This document shows positions 11,001 to 19,501 of a stretch of 49,496 nucleotides of DNA, one piece after another. The position numbers were made by a program, and so were the translations under genes. Origin of the DNA: Bacteroidales bacterium KHT7 (GTDB lineage: Bacteria > Bacteroidota > Bacteroidia > Bacteroidales > Bacteroidaceae); assembly GCA_900102385.1 (NCBI GenBank), contig FNBQ01000028.1, forward strand, positions 1 to 49,496. The letters run 5' to 3'. Numbering within the stretch: position 1 is the first letter of the stretch; each line of letters starts with the position of its first letter. The notes beneath the pieces are model-generated. The model searched no databases. It saw only the letters and a program-made list of their open reading frames with translations, and was not told the origin of the DNA.

Positions 11001-11882
11001 AAGAATTGAAGGCACGCCGCTGTCGAGGATGATTTCGATGTTATCCTCGTCGAGAACTGTCTCGCGGTCCATAACAACCTCGTTACGCTCGATAGAAACG
11101 ACCTCACCTGTATCCTCATCAACGAAGTCCTCGGTCCAGCTCTTAAGCACACGGGCAACGAGCTTGCGGCCAACCAGCTTCTTCAAGTTTGTCTTGTTAA
11201 CCTTAACCTCCTCGGCAAGGTTGAATATCTCAAGAATGTCCTTGTCATTCTCATAACCGATAGCACGCAGAAGCGTTGTAACAGGCAACTTCTTCTTACG
11301 GTCGATATATGCGTACATCACATTGTTGATGTCTGTAGCAAACTCTATCCAAGAACCCTTGAATGGGATGATACGAGCTGAATAGAGCTGGGTACCGTTA
11401 GCATGTACGCTCTGGCCGAAGAATACACCCGGTGAACGGTGCAACTGAGAAACGACAACGCGCTCAGCACCGTTGATGACAAATGTACCATTATCTGTCA
11501 TGTAAGGGATAGGACCCAAGAAAACGTCCTGAATAACTGTGTCGAAATCCTCGTGGTCTGGGTCTGTACAGTAAAGCTTCAGCTTAGCCTTCAACGGAAC
11601 GCTGTAAGTCAAGCCCTGCTCCAGACACTCAGCTATAGAGTAGCGAGGTGGATCGATATAATAGTCCAAAAACTCAAGAACGAAGTTGTTTCTTGTGTCA
11701 GCGATTGGGAAATTCTCAGAGAATACCTTGAACAGACCATCATTCTTTCGAAGTTCTGGTGGAGTGTCCAACTGAAGGAAATCTCTGAACGACTTCAACT
11801 GCACATCCAAGAAGTCTGGGAATGCCACAGGATTCTTGATAGATGCAAAGTTGACACGATTGTTTATAGTTTGTGATGCCAT
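8076..11882 (-). CDS. rpoB: RNA polymerase beta subunit
   Basis: The 1268 residues are the beta subunit. The rifampicin-pocket segment near residue 480 reads [20 protein letters not shown] followed by SALGPGGL. The positions equivalent to E. coli D516, H526 and S531 are the wild-type D, H and S, so this copy would be expected to be rifampicin-sensitive. The conserved [11 protein letters not shown] block and the C-terminal LRGLGL segment are present. A strong hairpin lies between rplL and rpoB and may lower the amount of polymerase made relative to ribosomal stalk protein. rpoC follows after 25 bases. Confidence 0.99.
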   Translation of the reverse strand: MASQTINNRVNFASIKNPVAFPDFLDVQLKSFRDFLQLDTPPELRKNDGLFKVFSENFPIADTRNNFVLEFLDYYIDPPRYSIAECLEQGLTYSVPLKAKLKLYCTDPDHEDFDTVIQDVFLGPIPYMTDNGTFVINGAERVVVSQLHRSPGVFFGQSVHANGTQLYSARIIPFKGSWIEFATDINNVMYAYIDRKKKLPVTTLLRAIGYENDKDILEIFNLAEEVKVNKTNLKKLVGRKLVARVLKSWTEDFVDEDTGEVVSIERNEVVMDRETVLDEDNIEIILDSGVPSILVNHEDANASDFSIIFNTLQKDPSNSEKEAVLYIYRQLRSADPADEASAREVIQNLFFSDKRYDLGEVGRYRINRKLGLDTDMDVRVLTKEDIIEIIKYLIQLINSKAVVDDIDHLSNRRVRTVGEQLSNQFAIGLARMSRTIRERMNVRDNEVFTPTDLINAKTISSVINSFFGTNALSQFMDQTNPLAEVTHKRRLSALGPGGLSRERAGFEVRDVHYTHYGRLCPIESPEGPNIGLISSLCVYAKINDLGFIETPYRKVENGVCNVNEIVYLTAEEEENKIIGQGNAPLDENGNFLRDKVKCRQDADYPVVEPTQVDLMDVAPQQIASIAASLIPFLEHDDAHRALMGSNMMRQAVPLLRTEAPIVGTGIEKQVCEDSRTMITAEGDGVIEFVDATTIRILYDRTEDEEFVSFEPALKEYVIPKFRRTNQNMTIDMRPICEVGQRVKAGDILTEGYATENGELALGKNLLVAYIPWKGYNYEDAIVLNERVVREDLLTSVHVEEFSLEVRETKRGAEELTSDIPNVSEEATHDLGENGIVRIGATIKPGDILIGKITPKGESDPTPEEKLLRAIFGDKAGDVKDASLKASPSLSGVVIDSKLFERAVKNRSEKAADKQKLAALDEEFEKEAEALRKILIDKLMVLTDGRESAGVKDYMNTEIVSKGAHFTRGTFAGVDFTTVQLSKWTSDARINGMIRDLVLNYIKKYKKLDAQLKRKKFAITIGDELPSGILKMAKVYVAKKRKIQVGDKLAGRHGNKGIVSKIVRQEDMPFLPDGTPVDLVLNPLGVPSRMNLGQIFEAVLGYAGKELGVKFATPIFDGASLDDLCEWTDKAGLPRYCSMHLYDGGTGEMFDQAATVGITYFLKLGHMVEDKMHARSIGPYSLITQQPLGGKAQFGGQRFGEMEVWALEAFGAAHVLQEILTIKSDDVTGRSKAYEAIVKGDPMPTPGIPESLNVLLHELRGLGLSITLD

Positions 11883-11920
11883 CAGCTATGAAAAAATTAT
11901 TCTTTTTTTGAATATTTTTA

Positions 11921-11963
11921 GACGCAAAAAGGTTAAGAACCCTCAAACTGAGGATTCTTAACC
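11921..11963 (-). terminator. Attenuator hairpin between rplL and rpoB
   Basis: GGTTAAGAACCCTCA (11931-11945) and TGAGGATTCTTAACC (11949-11963) pair at 14 of 15 positions around a three-base loop. On the minus strand the stem is followed by TTTTTGCG. The hairpin sits inside the operon, so a partial terminator is more likely than a full stop. Confidence 0.7.
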
Positions 11964-11986
11964 ATGATTTCAGATTATACTGATAA

Positions 11987-12361
11987 TTACTTAAGCTCAA
12001 CTGAAGCGCCAGCAGCCTCAAGAGTAGCCTTCAAAGCCTCAGCGTCAGCCTTAGAAAGACCCTCCTTTACAGTAGCAGGAACACCGTCAACGATATCCTT
12101 AGCCTCCTTCAAACCAAGGCCACAAGCCTCCTTAACAGCCTTTACAACGCCAAGCTTAGCAGCACCTGCGCTTGTAAGAACTACATCGAAAGAATCCTTC
12201 TCTGCAGCAGCCTCACCTGCAGCAGCAGGACCAGCAGCAACAGCAACAGCTGCTGCAGCAGGCTCGATACCGTACTCATCCTTAAGGATAGTTGCCAACT
12301 CGTTTACATCTTTAACAGTCAAATTTACCAATTCTTCTGCAATAGCTTTCAAATCTGCCAT
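11987..12361 (-). CDS. rplL: Ribosomal protein L7/L12
   Basis: The 124-residue stalk protein has an N-terminal dimerisation helix region (1-35), an alanine/glycine-rich hinge (about 35-52, [20 protein letters not shown]) and a conserved C-terminal domain ([27 protein letters not shown]) that recruits translation GTPases. It follows rplJ by 63 bases, as is usual, since L10 anchors L12 dimers to the ribosome. The attenuator hairpin after it would let L12 be made in excess over RNA polymerase. Confidence 0.98.
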   Translation of the reverse strand: MADLKAIAEELVNLTVKDVNELATILKDEYGIEPAAAAVAVAAGPAAAGEAAAEKDSFDVVLTSAGAAKLGVVKAVKEACGLGLKEAKDIVDGVPATVKEGLSKADAEALKATLEAAGASVELK

Positions 12362-12424
12362 TTTATTTAAAATTTAAAAGTTTTATACTATAAAAAATAA
12401 TTATTATTAAAAAAGTGTGTCTGA

Positions 12425-12946
12425 TTACTCAGGACGCTCGCCCAAAGTCTTCAACACGCCGTGGATGGTGTTGCCACCACTCTGAAGAGCAGAGATAACG
12501 TTCTTCGCTGGAGACTGAAGCAAAGCAACAATATCTGCGATAACCTCGTTCTTGCTCTTGATTGCTGAAAGTACATCCAACTGATTTGCACCAACATAGA
12601 TGCCTTCCTCTGCATAAGCAGCCTTCAATGATGGGTTTATACCATCCTTAGCATACTTCTTAAGCAACTTAGCAGGTACGTTTGCTGTGTTACAGAACAT
12701 AACGGCTGTTGTACCCTTAAGTGTGCCGTAGAGTGAAGAGAAATCAGTCTCAGATGCCTCCAACGCCTTCTGAAGAAGTTTGTTCTTAACGACCATCAAA
12801 GTGATGTTCTGCTCAAAACATTTTCTTCTCAGTTCACTTGTAGCAGCTGCATCAAGTGCAGTAAGATCTACCAAGTAGAAGTGTGCGTACTCACTTAGCT
12901 TGTCAGAAATCTGACCAATAACAATGTTTTTATCTTCCTTTCTCAT
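12425..12946 (-). CDS. rplJ: Ribosomal protein L10
   Basis: The 173-residue protein binds 23S rRNA and carries the L12 dimers. The N-terminal domain (MRKEDKNIVIGQISDKLSEYAHFYLVDL...) is typical, with the conserved VKNKLLQKAL segment at about residues 52-62. The gene lies 11 bases after rplA. In many bacteria L10 represses its own operon by binding the leader; no matching leader structure could be pointed out here by eye. Confidence 0.98.
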   Translation of the reverse strand: MRKEDKNIVIGQISDKLSEYAHFYLVDLTALDAAATSELRRKCFEQNITLMVVKNKLLQKALEASETDFSSLYGTLKGTTAVMFCNTANVPAKLLKKYAKDGINPSLKAAYAEEGIYVGANQLDVLSAIKSKNEVIADIVALLQSPAKNVISALQSGGNTIHGVLKTLGERPE

Positions 12947-12957
12947 GATAGTTCAAA

Positions 12958-13656
12958 TTAGATTTCATCAATACTCTTGATGTCTACCTTAATACCACTA
13001 CTCATTGTAGTTGAAAGGAAAACACTCTTAACATAAGTACCCTTTGCAGAAGATGGCTTAAGCTTCTGGATAGTATCCATGAAAGCCTTTGCATTCTCGC
13101 GAATCTGCTCAGCTGTGAAAGATGCCTTACCGATTGAAGTATGAACGATACCGCTCTTGTCAACCTTAAAGTCAATCTTACCTGACTTAACTTCGCGTAC
13201 AGCCTTAGCCACATCCATAGTAACAGTACCACTCTTTGGGTTTGGCATAAGTCCACGAGGACCAAGCACACGACCCAGAGCACCGATCTTACCCATGATA
13301 GAAGGCATAGTGATGATAACATCAATATCGGTCCAGCCACCCTTGATCTTCTCGATATACTCGTCAAGACCAACATAGTCTGCGCCAGCCTCTTTAGCAG
13401 CAGCTTCAGCATCAGGAGTACATAAACATAGAACTCGTGTAACCTTACCTGTTCCGTGAGGAAGTGAAACAACACCACGAACCATCTGGTTAGCCTTACG
13501 TGGGTCTACACCCAAGCGCACGTCTATATCCAAAGAAGCATCGAACTTAGTAAAGGTAATCTCCTTTACCAACTCTGCAGCCTCCTTAAGAGAATATGCT
13601 TTCCCTGCTTCAATCTTCTCTGCAGCTAACTTTTGATTTTTTGTCAGTTTACTCAT
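12958..13656 (-). CDS. rplA: Ribosomal protein L1
   Basis: The 232-residue L1 forms the mobile stalk that guides tRNA out of the E site. Recognisable segments include [14 protein letters not shown], the [20 protein letters not shown] core at about residues 121-140, and the C-terminal [21 protein letters not shown]. It lies 19 bases after rplK, the usual L11-L1 pair. L1 represses L11-L1 translation in many bacteria. Confidence 0.99.
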   Translation of the reverse strand: MSKLTKNQKLAAEKIEAGKAYSLKEAAELVKEITFTKFDASLDIDVRLGVDPRKANQMVRGVVSLPHGTGKVTRVLCLCTPDAEAAAKEAGADYVGLDEYIEKIKGGWTDIDVIITMPSIMGKIGALGRVLGPRGLMPNPKSGTVTMDVAKAVREVKSGKIDFKVDKSGIVHTSIGKASFTAEQIRENAKAFMDTIQKLKPSSAKGTYVKSVFLSTTMSSGIKVDIKSIDEI

Positions 13657-13675
13657 TTCAAATTGAAGTTTTTAA

Positions 13676-14116
13676 TTATTTACCTGGGAAATCTCCTTTT
13701 ACTGTAATACCCATGCTTCGTGCAGTACCGGCAACCATCTTCATTGCTGACTCAATTGTAAAGCAATTCAAGTCTGGCATCTTAGTTTCAGCAATTGCAC
13801 GAACCTGATCCCATGTAATTTCTGCAACCTTAGTACGGTTAGGCTGGGCAGAACCCTTCTTAGCCTTTGTAGCACCAAGGAGCTGAATTGCAACAGGAGG
13901 AGTCTTAACTATAAAATCATAACTCTTATCAGTGTAATAAGTGATGATTACAGGTAAAACCTGACCTGCTCTATCCTGGGTCTTGGCATTGAAAGCTTTG
14001 CAGAACTCCATGATGTTGATACCCTTAGAACCCAAAGCAGGGCCTACTGGTGGTGATGGGTTTGCAGCGCCTCCTTTAATCTGTAATTTGATTAATCCAG
14101 CAACTTCTTTAGCCAT
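13676..14116 (-). CDS. rplK: Ribosomal protein L11
   Basis: The 146-residue L11 begins with the GTPase-centre N-terminal domain, whose proline-rich segment [20 protein letters not shown] (about 17-36) is a family hallmark. The C-terminal RNA-binding domain ends in [11 protein letters not shown]. It contacts 23S rRNA at the GTPase-associated centre and takes part in the stringent response through RelA. It follows nusG by 53 bases. Confidence 0.99.
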   Translation of the reverse strand: MAKEVAGLIKLQIKGGAANPSPPVGPALGSKGINIMEFCKAFNAKTQDRAGQVLPVIITYYTDKSYDFIVKTPPVAIQLLGATKAKKGSAQPNRTKVAEITWDQVRAIAETKMPDLNCFTIESAMKMVAGTARSMGITVKGDFPGK

Positions 14117-14169
14117 TTTAATTTATTATTATATAGATAAATTATTAGAATAATGTTGTAACAAGAACA

Positions 14170-14715
14170 TTATTCCTTTTCAACTTGTCCAAAGCCAAGC
14201 TCCAATGGGGTTTTACGTCCAAAGATCTTAACCATTACCTTCAGCTTCTTCTTTTCGCCATTGACTTCCTCGATAATACCGCTGAAGCCACTGAATGGAC
14301 CATCGTTAACCTTTACCGATTCTCCAACAACATAAGGAACATCAGAAAAGTCTTCTCCAGCGTCCTCAACACAGTCTACAGTTCCAAGAATTCTGTTTAC
14401 TTCTGACTGTCTTAATGGAACAGGTTTGTCAGTTCCACCAAGGAAACCAATGATATTTGGAGTGTTGCGCAATTCGTGAGCAATTTCACCAACAAGCGCA
14501 GCTTCAACCAAAACGTAGCCCGGAAGATAACTTCTCTCTTTTACAACACGCTTACCGTTTTGTACCTGAACTACTTTTTCCGTTGGAATCAAGACTTGAG
14601 ACACGTAACCGCCAAGACTACCGTTTTTTATCTCTGCTTCGAGATATTCCTTAGCCTTGGTTTCCTTACCACTAACGGCACGCAGAACGTACCATCTTTT
14701 TTCAATCTCAGCCAT
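14170..14715 (-). CDS. nusG: Transcription antitermination/elongation factor NusG
   Basis: The 181 residues show the NGN domain (starting [21 protein letters not shown]) with [10 protein letters not shown], and a C-terminal KOW domain ([21 protein letters not shown] at about 126-146). NusG binds the RNA polymerase clamp, suppresses pausing, and links to Rho or ribosomal protein S10. The gene lies 9 bases after secE and ahead of rplK, the standard arrangement. The NGN lacks any large insertion. Confidence 0.98.
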   Translation of the reverse strand: MAEIEKRWYVLRAVSGKETKAKEYLEAEIKNGSLGGYVSQVLIPTEKVVQVQNGKRVVKERSYLPGYVLVEAALVGEIAHELRNTPNIIGFLGGTDKPVPLRQSEVNRILGTVDCVEDAGEDFSDVPYVVGESVKVNDGPFSGFSGIIEEVNGEKKKLKVMVKIFGRKTPLELGFGQVEKE

Positions 14716-14724
14716 AAGTATGAA

Positions 14725-14916
14725 TTATTTTGGGTAGACTATCTCCATCAAATGCTGGAATAGCCAATCATATGCGAAAACAACCAACGCAATTAGTAGG
14801 GAAGCATATAAAACAACAACTGCGCTGTTAACAAGTTCTGAACGTGTTGGCCAAGTAGTTTGGTGAACAAGTTCATTGTAAGATTCTCCGCAATAATTTT
14901 TTATTTTCTCAAACAT
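14725..14916 (-). CDS. secE: Protein translocase subunit SecE
   Basis: The 63-residue SecE starts at ATG 14916. A longer open frame reaches into the tRNA-Trp gene, which rules out the upstream start. The amphipathic helix with SYNELVHQTTWPTRSELVNS (about 11-30) is the conserved cytoplasmic part, and a single transmembrane helix follows (VVVLYASLLIALVVFAYDWLF). SecE clamps SecY in the SecYEG channel. The gene lies 14 bases after tRNA-Trp and 9 bases before nusG. Confidence 0.97.
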   Translation of the reverse strand: MFEKIKNYCGESYNELVHQTTWPTRSELVNSAVVVLYASLLIALVVFAYDWLFQHLMEIVYPK

Positions 14917-14930
14917 ATTATTTGATTTAG

Positions 14931-15003
14931 CACGGGAAGAGAGGCTCGAACTCCCGACACCCGGTTTTGGAGACCGGTGCTCTACCAACTGAGCTATTCC
15001 CGT
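14931..15003 (-). tRNA. tRNA-Trp (CCA)
   Basis: This is a 73-base cloverleaf on the minus strand. The acceptor stem is ACGGGAA/TTCCCGT, the anticodon loop CTCCAAA gives anticodon CCA, the T-loop is TTCGAGC, and the discriminator is G. CCA is not encoded. It lies between tuf and secE, as in most Bacteroidetes. Confidence 0.97.
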
Positions 15004-15007
15004 AGAA

Positions 15008-15034
15008 TTCCTACCTCCATTACGAAGGTAGGAA
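15008..15034 (-). other. Hairpin between tuf and tRNA-Trp
   Basis: TTCCTACCT (15008-15016) and AGGTAGGAA (15026-15034) form a perfect 9-base-pair stem with a nine-base loop. No T-run follows on the minus strand, so it is more likely an RNA processing or stability element than a full terminator. Confidence 0.5.
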
Positions 15035-15053
15035 AATATTATTGATGTTTGAA

Positions 15054-16241
15054 TTAGTCAAAAACCTCTGTGATCTGACCAGAACCTACTGTTCTACCAC
15101 CCTCACGGATAGCGAAACGAAGACCTGTGTTCAAAGCAACTGGGTAGATCAACTCAACCTTAATCTCAACGTTATCACCTGGCATTACCATCTCAACGCC
15201 TTCTGGCAAAGAGATCTCACCAGTACAGTCCATTGTACGGAGATAGAACTGAGGACGATACTTGTTCTTGAATGGAGTGTGACGACCACCCTCTTCCTTC
15301 TTCAATACGTAGATTGTAGCCTTGAAGCCCTTGTGTGGAGTGATAACTCCTGGGTGTGTGATAACCATACCACGCTTAACCTCAGTCTTCTCAATACCAC
15401 GGAGCAACAAACCAACGTTATCACCAGCCTCACCTTCGTCAAGAAGCTTACGGAACATCTCAACACCAGTTACAACTGACTTCTTATCCTCACCAAGACC
15501 AAGGATCTGAACCTCATCACCTACCTTAACAACACCTGTCTCGATACGACCAGTAGCAACAGTACCACGACCAGTGATTGAGAATACATCCTCAACTGGC
15601 ATCAAGAATGGCTTATCTGTAGCACGAACTGGCTCCTGAATCCAAGTATCGCAAGCATCCATAAGCTCCATTACCTTGTCCTCCCACTCAGCAACGCCGT
15701 TAAGAGCACCAAGAGCAGAACCGCGGATGATTGGAGTATCCTCTTCGAACTCATATGTAGTCAAAAGATCCTTCATCTCCATCTCAACGAGCTCAAGCAT
15801 CTCCTCATCGTCAACCATATCACACTTGTTCAAGAAAACAACCAAGCGAGGTACGTTTACCTGACGAGCCAAAAGGATGTGCTCGCGAGTCTGAGGCATA
15901 GGACCATCAGTAGCAGCAACTACGATGATAGCACCATCCATCTGAGCAGCACCAGTAACCATGTTCTTTACATAATCGGCGTGTCCCGGACAGTCTACGT
16001 GTGCGTAGTGACGCTTTGCAGTCTCATACTCAATGTGAGCAGTATTGATAGTAATACCACGCTCTTTCTCCTCAGGAGCGTTATCAATCTGATCGAATGA
16101 CTTAACTTCCTGATTACCGAAACCCTTCTTACTTAAAACTGCAGAGATAGCTGCAGTCAAAGTAGTCTTACCGTGGTCAACGTGACCGATAGTACCGATA
16201 TTTACATGGGGTTTGGTACGTTCAAATTTTTCTTTAGCCAT
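15054..16241 (-). CDS. tuf: Elongation factor Tu
   Basis: The 395-residue EF-Tu delivers aminoacyl-tRNA to the ribosome. The G1 loop [10 protein letters not shown] (about 18-27), DCPGHADY, the NKCD motif and the SAL motif (RGSALGAL) are all intact, followed by the two beta-barrel domains ending in [11 protein letters not shown]. It is preceded by four tRNA genes and followed by tRNA-Trp, and all are probably transcribed from the promoter at 16683-16712. Confidence 0.99.
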   Translation of the reverse strand: MAKEKFERTKPHVNIGTIGHVDHGKTTLTAAISAVLSKKGFGNQEVKSFDQIDNAPEEKERGITINTAHIEYETAKRHYAHVDCPGHADYVKNMVTGAAQMDGAIIVVAATDGPMPQTREHILLARQVNVPRLVVFLNKCDMVDDEEMLELVEMEMKDLLTTYEFEEDTPIIRGSALGALNGVAEWEDKVMELMDACDTWIQEPVRATDKPFLMPVEDVFSITGRGTVATGRIETGVVKVGDEVQILGLGEDKKSVVTGVEMFRKLLDEGEAGDNVGLLLRGIEKTEVKRGMVITHPGVITPHKGFKATIYVLKKEEGGRHTPFKNKYRPQFYLRTMDCTGEISLPEGVEMVMPGDNVEIKVELIYPVALNTGLRFAIREGGRTVGSGQITEVFD

Positions 16242-16292
16242 AGCTTTACTTTATTTATTTAATGAATAATCAGTCTAAAAAAAAATGTGGAG

Positions 16293-16364
<72 letters not shown>

Positions 16365-16372
16365 AACATTAG

Positions 16373-16448
16373 TGGAGCGGAAGACGGGGCTCAAACCCGC
16401 GACCCCCAGCTTGGAAGGCTAGTGCTCTATCAACTGAGCTACTTCCGC
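16373..16448 (-). tRNA. tRNA-Gly (TCC)
   Basis: The acceptor stem is GCGGAAG/CTTCCGC and the anticodon loop CTTCCAA gives anticodon TCC. The 3' CCA is encoded (16375-16373), unlike the neighbouring tRNA-Trp. The D-loop is AGTTGATA and the T-loop is TTTGAGC. Confidence 0.97.
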
Positions 16449-16460
16449 AAATAAAAAGAG

Positions 16461-16543
16461 TGGGCAGGGACGGATTCGAACCGCCGAAGCCGTAAGGCAA
16501 CAGATTTACAGTCTGCCCGTTTTAACCACTTACCTACCTACCC
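16461..16543 (-). tRNA. tRNA-Tyr (GTA)
   Basis: This is an 83-base class II tRNA. The acceptor stem is GGGTAGG/CCTGCCC with one T-G pair, anticodon loop CTGTAAA gives GTA, and a long variable arm follows (TTGCCTTACGGCTTCGG). The T-loop is TTCGAAT and the discriminator is A. Confidence 0.96.
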
Positions 16544-16565
16544 GGCACTCTTTTCGAGCTTTTTG

Positions 16566-16639
16566 AGCCTCTTGTCGGATTCGAACCAACGACCCCGAGA
16601 TTACAAATCACGTGCTCTGGCCAACTGAGCTAAAGAGGC
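16566..16639 (-). tRNA. tRNA-Thr (TGT)
   Basis: This is a 74-base cloverleaf. The acceptor stem is GCCTCTT/AAGAGGC, anticodon loop TTTGTAA gives TGT, and the T-loop is TTCGAAT. It is the first gene after the promoter at 16683-16712. Confidence 0.97.
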
Positions 16640-16642
16640 TTA

Positions 16643-16687
16643 TTTTGCAACGCTTCAGCATCCCTTGATGCGAAAAGCGTTGCAAAA
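16643..16687 (-). other. Extended hairpin at the start of the tRNA-tuf transcript
   Basis: TTTTGCAACGCTT (16643-16655) pairs perfectly with AAGCGTTGCAAAA (16675-16687). Inside it GCATC (16658-16662) pairs with GATGC (16667-16671). The structure lies directly downstream of the -7 box and partly overlaps it, so much of it would be in the leader upstream of tRNA-Thr. No T-run follows on either strand. Confidence 0.6.
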
Positions 16688-16712
16688 GTAGTCAAATATT
16701 TTGAACTACAAA
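16683..16712 (-). promoter_or_regulatory. Promoter of the tRNA-tuf operon
   Basis: On the minus strand the -7 box TACTTTTG is at 16690-16683 and TTTG at 16712-16709, with 18 bases between. It is correctly placed to transcribe tRNA-Thr-Tyr-Gly-Thr, tuf, tRNA-Trp and perhaps secE-nusG and beyond. Confidence 0.65.
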
Positions 16713-16730
16713 AATTTTTTGCAGTTTTTT

Positions 16731-17030
16731 TTACTTGCTACGCTGTTTTTCTTTATATTTCTGTATTTGTTTTACCAAAGCGTCAATGCTCAGGTCCACC
16801 GCCTCCTCAAAAGAGTCGCAGATTTTCTCAGCAAACAAATCCTCTCCAGGAACTGAAACTCTGATTCCAGCATACTTATTTAGTGATGTTTCTGGCTTGA
16901 CAACTTTCAATGACACCTCTACCTTTCCTATTTCTTCGCTGAATTTCTCCAACTTTGCAGTCTTCTTCGCAATGAATGCCTGCAACTGGTCTGACGCATC
17001 AAAATGAATTGCATGAATTTTTGCTTCCAT
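16731..17030 (-). CDS. hpf: Ribosome hibernation promoting factor (HPF/RaiA)
   Basis: The 99-residue protein fits the short HPF/YfiA family with a beta-alpha-beta-beta-beta-alpha fold. Seen are the N-terminal strand KIHAIHFDASDQLQAFIAKK, the central VEVSLKV strand and the C-terminal helix SIDALVKQIQKYKEKQRSK with the basic tail that contacts 16S rRNA. It silences 70S ribosomes in stationary phase. It lacks the C-terminal dimerisation domain of long HPF. It follows xerC by 24 bases and is likely co-transcribed with it. Confidence 0.93.
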   Translation of the reverse strand: MEAKIHAIHFDASDQLQAFIAKKTAKLEKFSEEIGKVEVSLKVVKPETSLNKYAGIRVSVPGEDLFAEKICDSFEEAVDLSIDALVKQIQKYKEKQRSK

Positions 17031-17054
17031 AATATCTCCTTTCTTTAATTTAGT

Positions 17055-17936
17055 TTAGGCTCTTGGATGAGCCTGTTTATAAACTTTTTTCAACTCTTCA
17101 AAAGATGTATGCGTGTATATCTCTGTCGTGGCAAGACTTTCGTGCCCTAAAAGCTGTTTTACAGCCTCGAGTTCTGCATCGTTGTTTAGCATTGCAGTCG
17201 CAAAAGTGTGCCTCAAGACATGAGGTGTACGCTTTTTCAGAGTAACGACCTGAGAAAGATATATTTTGACAATATTTCCTACTGCATATTCCGTAATCCT
17301 TTTGCCTTTATCATCTAAGAAGAATGCTTCTGGCGCTTCCGGAAACATGCTGTCTCTATCTTGCAGATACTTGCAGATTGCATCTTTCAGTTCTGTCGCG
17401 AAAGGAATCAGACGCTGCTTGTTGCGTTTACCTGTTACCTTTATCTGCGATGCCGAGAGATCCACATCACGGACATCGAGTCCGATGAGTTCTGCGCGGC
17501 GCATTCCCGTGAGATAGAACATCAGTAAAATCAGTCTATCTCTGCTTGCCTTAAATCCCGAACCAAACTCGGTAGAATCCAGAAGCCGGTTCATGTCCGA
17601 CTCTTTAACGAAGCTTGGCAGGTATTTTTCTTTCTTGGGGCCTACGATTTTCAGCGTAGGGTCTTCTGTTATGTATTCCTTTCTCAGCAAGAATTTAAAG
17701 AAGGTTCTCAAGGAACTTAGTCGTCGGTTAACCGATGTCGCCTTGCCTCCTTTTTCCATCATGCTCATCATCCACTGTCTTACAGCTTCCGATGTTACGG
17801 TTTGCCACTCCATTTCTGGATGCTGGCTCTTGAAGAAGGAATGAAACAGCCTCAAGTCATCAGCATATCTATCAACAGTGAGCGGAGAGTAATTCCTCTC
17901 ATATTTCAGATATATTGAGAATGCATCTTCCAGCAT
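17055..17936 (-). CDS. xerC: XerC-type tyrosine recombinase
   Basis: The 293 residues match chromosome-dimer-resolving tyrosine recombinases. An N-terminal SAM-like domain (about 1-90, LTVDRYADDLRLFHSFF) is followed by the catalytic domain. The full catalytic set is present: R146 (TGMRRAEL), K170 (VTGKRNK), H239 and R242 (HVLRHTF), H265 (LLGHES) and Y274 (TEIYTH). Its place between rpsU and hpf is conserved in Bacteroidetes, so this is the housekeeping Xer recombinase and not a mobile-element integrase. It probably acts at dif, which is not seen here. Confidence 0.93.
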   Translation of the reverse strand: MLEDAFSIYLKYERNYSPLTVDRYADDLRLFHSFFKSQHPEMEWQTVTSEAVRQWMMSMMEKGGKATSVNRRLSSLRTFFKFLLRKEYITEDPTLKIVGPKKEKYLPSFVKESDMNRLLDSTEFGSGFKASRDRLILLMFYLTGMRRAELIGLDVRDVDLSASQIKVTGKRNKQRLIPFATELKDAICKYLQDRDSMFPEAPEAFFLDDKGKRITEYAVGNIVKIYLSQVVTLKKRTPHVLRHTFATAMLNNDAELEAVKQLLGHESLATTEIYTHTSFEELKKVYKQAHPRA

Positions 17937-17968
17937 AGAAACAATCGTTACACTTTTATTTTATGCAA

Positions 17969-17999
17969 CGAAAGTAAGAAAAAAAATTCACAATTCAAA
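17969..17999 (-). promoter_or_regulatory. Promoter of xerC-hpf
   Basis: On the minus strand TACTTTCG (17976-17969, one base off TAnnTTTG) follows TTTG (17999-17996) with a 19-base spacer. It is 33 bases upstream of the xerC start. Confidence 0.5.
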
Positions 18000-18017
18000 G
18001 AAAATTGGCGAAAATTA

Positions 18018-18209
18018 TTATTCCTCGTTACGTTTTAGCTGCTGTACGTAAACAGCCTTTTCTCTCTTAAGTCTGTTCAAAACAGAAGGTTTGTCGAACT
18101 GCTGACGTGCTCTAAGTTCTTTTACTACACCAGTCTTCTCAAACTTTCTCTTAAACTTCTTAAGAGCCTTTTCGATGTTATCACCTTCTTTTACAGGTAC
18201 TACAATCAT
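18018..18209 (-). CDS. rpsU: Ribosomal protein S21
   Basis: The 63-residue basic protein begins MIVVPVKEGDNIEKALKKFK and ends in a KRNEE tail, typical of S21. S21 sits near the anti-Shine-Dalgarno end of 16S rRNA. In Bacteroidetes, ribosomes hide this end with help from S21, which fits the lack of obvious Shine-Dalgarno sequences in front of genes in this window. It has its own promoter. Confidence 0.97.
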   Translation of the reverse strand: MIVVPVKEGDNIEKALKKFKRKFEKTGVVKELRARQQFDKPSVLNRLKREKAVYVQQLKRNEE

Positions 18210-18250
18210 GTTGTTGTTTAATTAGTTAATAAATATTTTGTTAGCGGTCG

Positions 18251-18281
18251 CAAAATTACTTATAGTTTTCGACTTAACAAA
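18251..18281 (-). promoter_or_regulatory. Promoter of rpsU
   Basis: On the minus strand TAATTTTG (18258-18251) follows TTTG (18281-18278) with a 19-base spacer, an exact match to the Bacteroidetes consensus. It is 42 bases upstream of the rpsU start. Confidence 0.7.
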
Positions 18282-18297
18282 ATTTTTAAATAAAAAA

Positions 18298-18326
18298 CAG
18301 GCTGCCGGCGGGTAGCCAACAGCCTG
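18298..18326 (-). terminator. Terminator of mdh
   Basis: CAGGCTG (18298-18304) pairs with CAGCCTG (18320-18326). On the minus strand it is followed by TTTTTTATTT. It is 32 bases past the mdh stop. Confidence 0.8.
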
Positions 18327-18357
18327 CGTATGTTTACAAATCTAAATCAGATTCGAA

Positions 18358-19350
18358 TTACAAGTTTGGGTTAAGTGTGCCCCAATCCTTGATTGCAGGG
18401 ATGATGCCAAGAGTTACAAGCTCGTCGCGCATCTTCTGAAGGTGCTCGTAAGAAGCCTGAAGAGCAGCCATCTCGTCTGCAGTACCCTCTGGTGCTGTGA
18501 AGTGAACACCGTCCTTGTCGATAGTTGTAGGCATAGCCATCATCACGTTCTTGTAACCGAGCTTGTCGTTGTTAACGTAGCAACCAGCAGGAAGAGTGAA
18601 AGGCTCGCCGCCCATAGCACCCTCGATCATCTTTACAGCCTGATATGCTGGGCTCTGGAATGATGAACGACCGCGAAGCTTGATGATGTTAGAACCACCC
18701 TGGATAGTGTTGTGCTTGATTTCAGCCCAACGCTCTGCAGAAAGAGGAAGGTCAGCAAGTGGCTTGCCGTCAACCTTAACCTTAGAAGCGAATACAGCCA
18801 TCTGCTCGCCGTGACCACCGTAAGTGTGAGCACCAGTTACCTTATCCTGCTGTACGCCGAACTCCTGAGCAAGCTGCTGCTGAAGACGAGTTGAGTCGAG
18901 AGCTGCAAGTGAAGTAAGCTGGTTTGGCTTCAAACCTGAGTGGATAAGTGCAGTAAGAGCAGTTACGTCTGCTGGGTTGAAGATAACAACAACGTGCTTT
19001 ACATCTGGGCAATACTCCTTGATGTAGTCGCCGAACTGAGCAGCGATCTGGCAGTTTCCCTTAAGAAGATCCTCACGAGTCATACCCTCCTTACGAGGAG
19101 CACCACCTGAAGAGATGATGTACTTAGCACCTGTGAAAGCAGTCTTTGGATCGACTGTCCAAGTGATGTTTGCACCAGGGAATGCGCAATGAGCCATCTC
19201 GTCTGCTACACCGTGAACACCCGGTTCAAAGATATCATAAAGACAAATGTTTGGAGTAAGACCAAGCATAAGTACTGACTGAACCATATTAGAACCGATC
19301 ATACCGCCGGCACCAACAATAACTAATTTTTCGTTTGTAAGAAAATTCAT
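18358..19350 (-). CDS. mdh: Malate dehydrogenase
   Basis: The 330 residues belong to the lactate/malate dehydrogenase superfamily. The N-terminal NAD-binding loop is VIVGAGGMIGSNM (about 10-22). The substrate-binding arginine region reads GGAPRKEGMTREDLL, and the catalytic histidine lies in GAHTYGGHGEQM. The protein interconverts malate and oxaloacetate with NAD(H), feeding the reductive branch to fumarate and succinate used by anaerobic Bacteroidales. It is a single gene with its own promoter and terminator, divergent from the M24 peptidase. Lactate dehydrogenase is the main alternative; the arginine-rich loop and the phylum favour malate. Confidence 0.92.
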   Translation of the reverse strand: MNFLTNEKLVIVGAGGMIGSNMVQSVLMLGLTPNICLYDIFEPGVHGVADEMAHCAFPGANITWTVDPKTAFTGAKYIISSGGAPRKEGMTREDLLKGNCQIAAQFGDYIKEYCPDVKHVVVIFNPADVTALTALIHSGLKPNQLTSLAALDSTRLQQQLAQEFGVQQDKVTGAHTYGGHGEQMAVFASKVKVDGKPLADLPLSAERWAEIKHNTIQGGSNIIKLRGRSSFQSPAYQAVKMIEGAMGGEPFTLPAGCYVNNDKLGYKNVMMAMPTTIDKDGVHFTAPEGTADEMAALQASYEHLQKMRDELVTLGIIPAIKDWGTLNPNL

Positions 19351-19384
19351 GTTATATTAAATTATTTGTTTTTAATTTCTCACG

Positions 19385-19392
19385 CAAATATA
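19385..19392 (-). promoter_or_regulatory. -7 box for mdh
   Basis: TATATTTG on the minus strand (plus-strand CAAATATA) lies 35 bases upstream of the mdh start. Confidence 0.65.
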
Positions 19393-19467
19393 TAAAATTA
19401 GCCTTACAACATTGGAGCATGATTCCAATATATTTCGGTTGAAAAACATCTTTTTTCCATAAATTTG

Positions 19468-19475
19468 TATATTTG
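19468..19475 (+). promoter_or_regulatory. -7 box for the aminopeptidase gene
   Basis: TATATTTG matches TAnnTTTG and lies 27 bases before the ATG at 19502. No clear -33 box at the usual spacing was seen. Confidence 0.6.
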
Positions 19476-19501
19476 CACTTTATAACTAACGATTTTGTAA
19501 C

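Noticed and set aside
17055-17936. Integrase of a mobile element near the tRNA cluster
   Set aside because: The protein is XerC-like, lies between rpsU and hpf as in other Bacteroidetes, and no att repeat or cargo was found at the tRNA genes.
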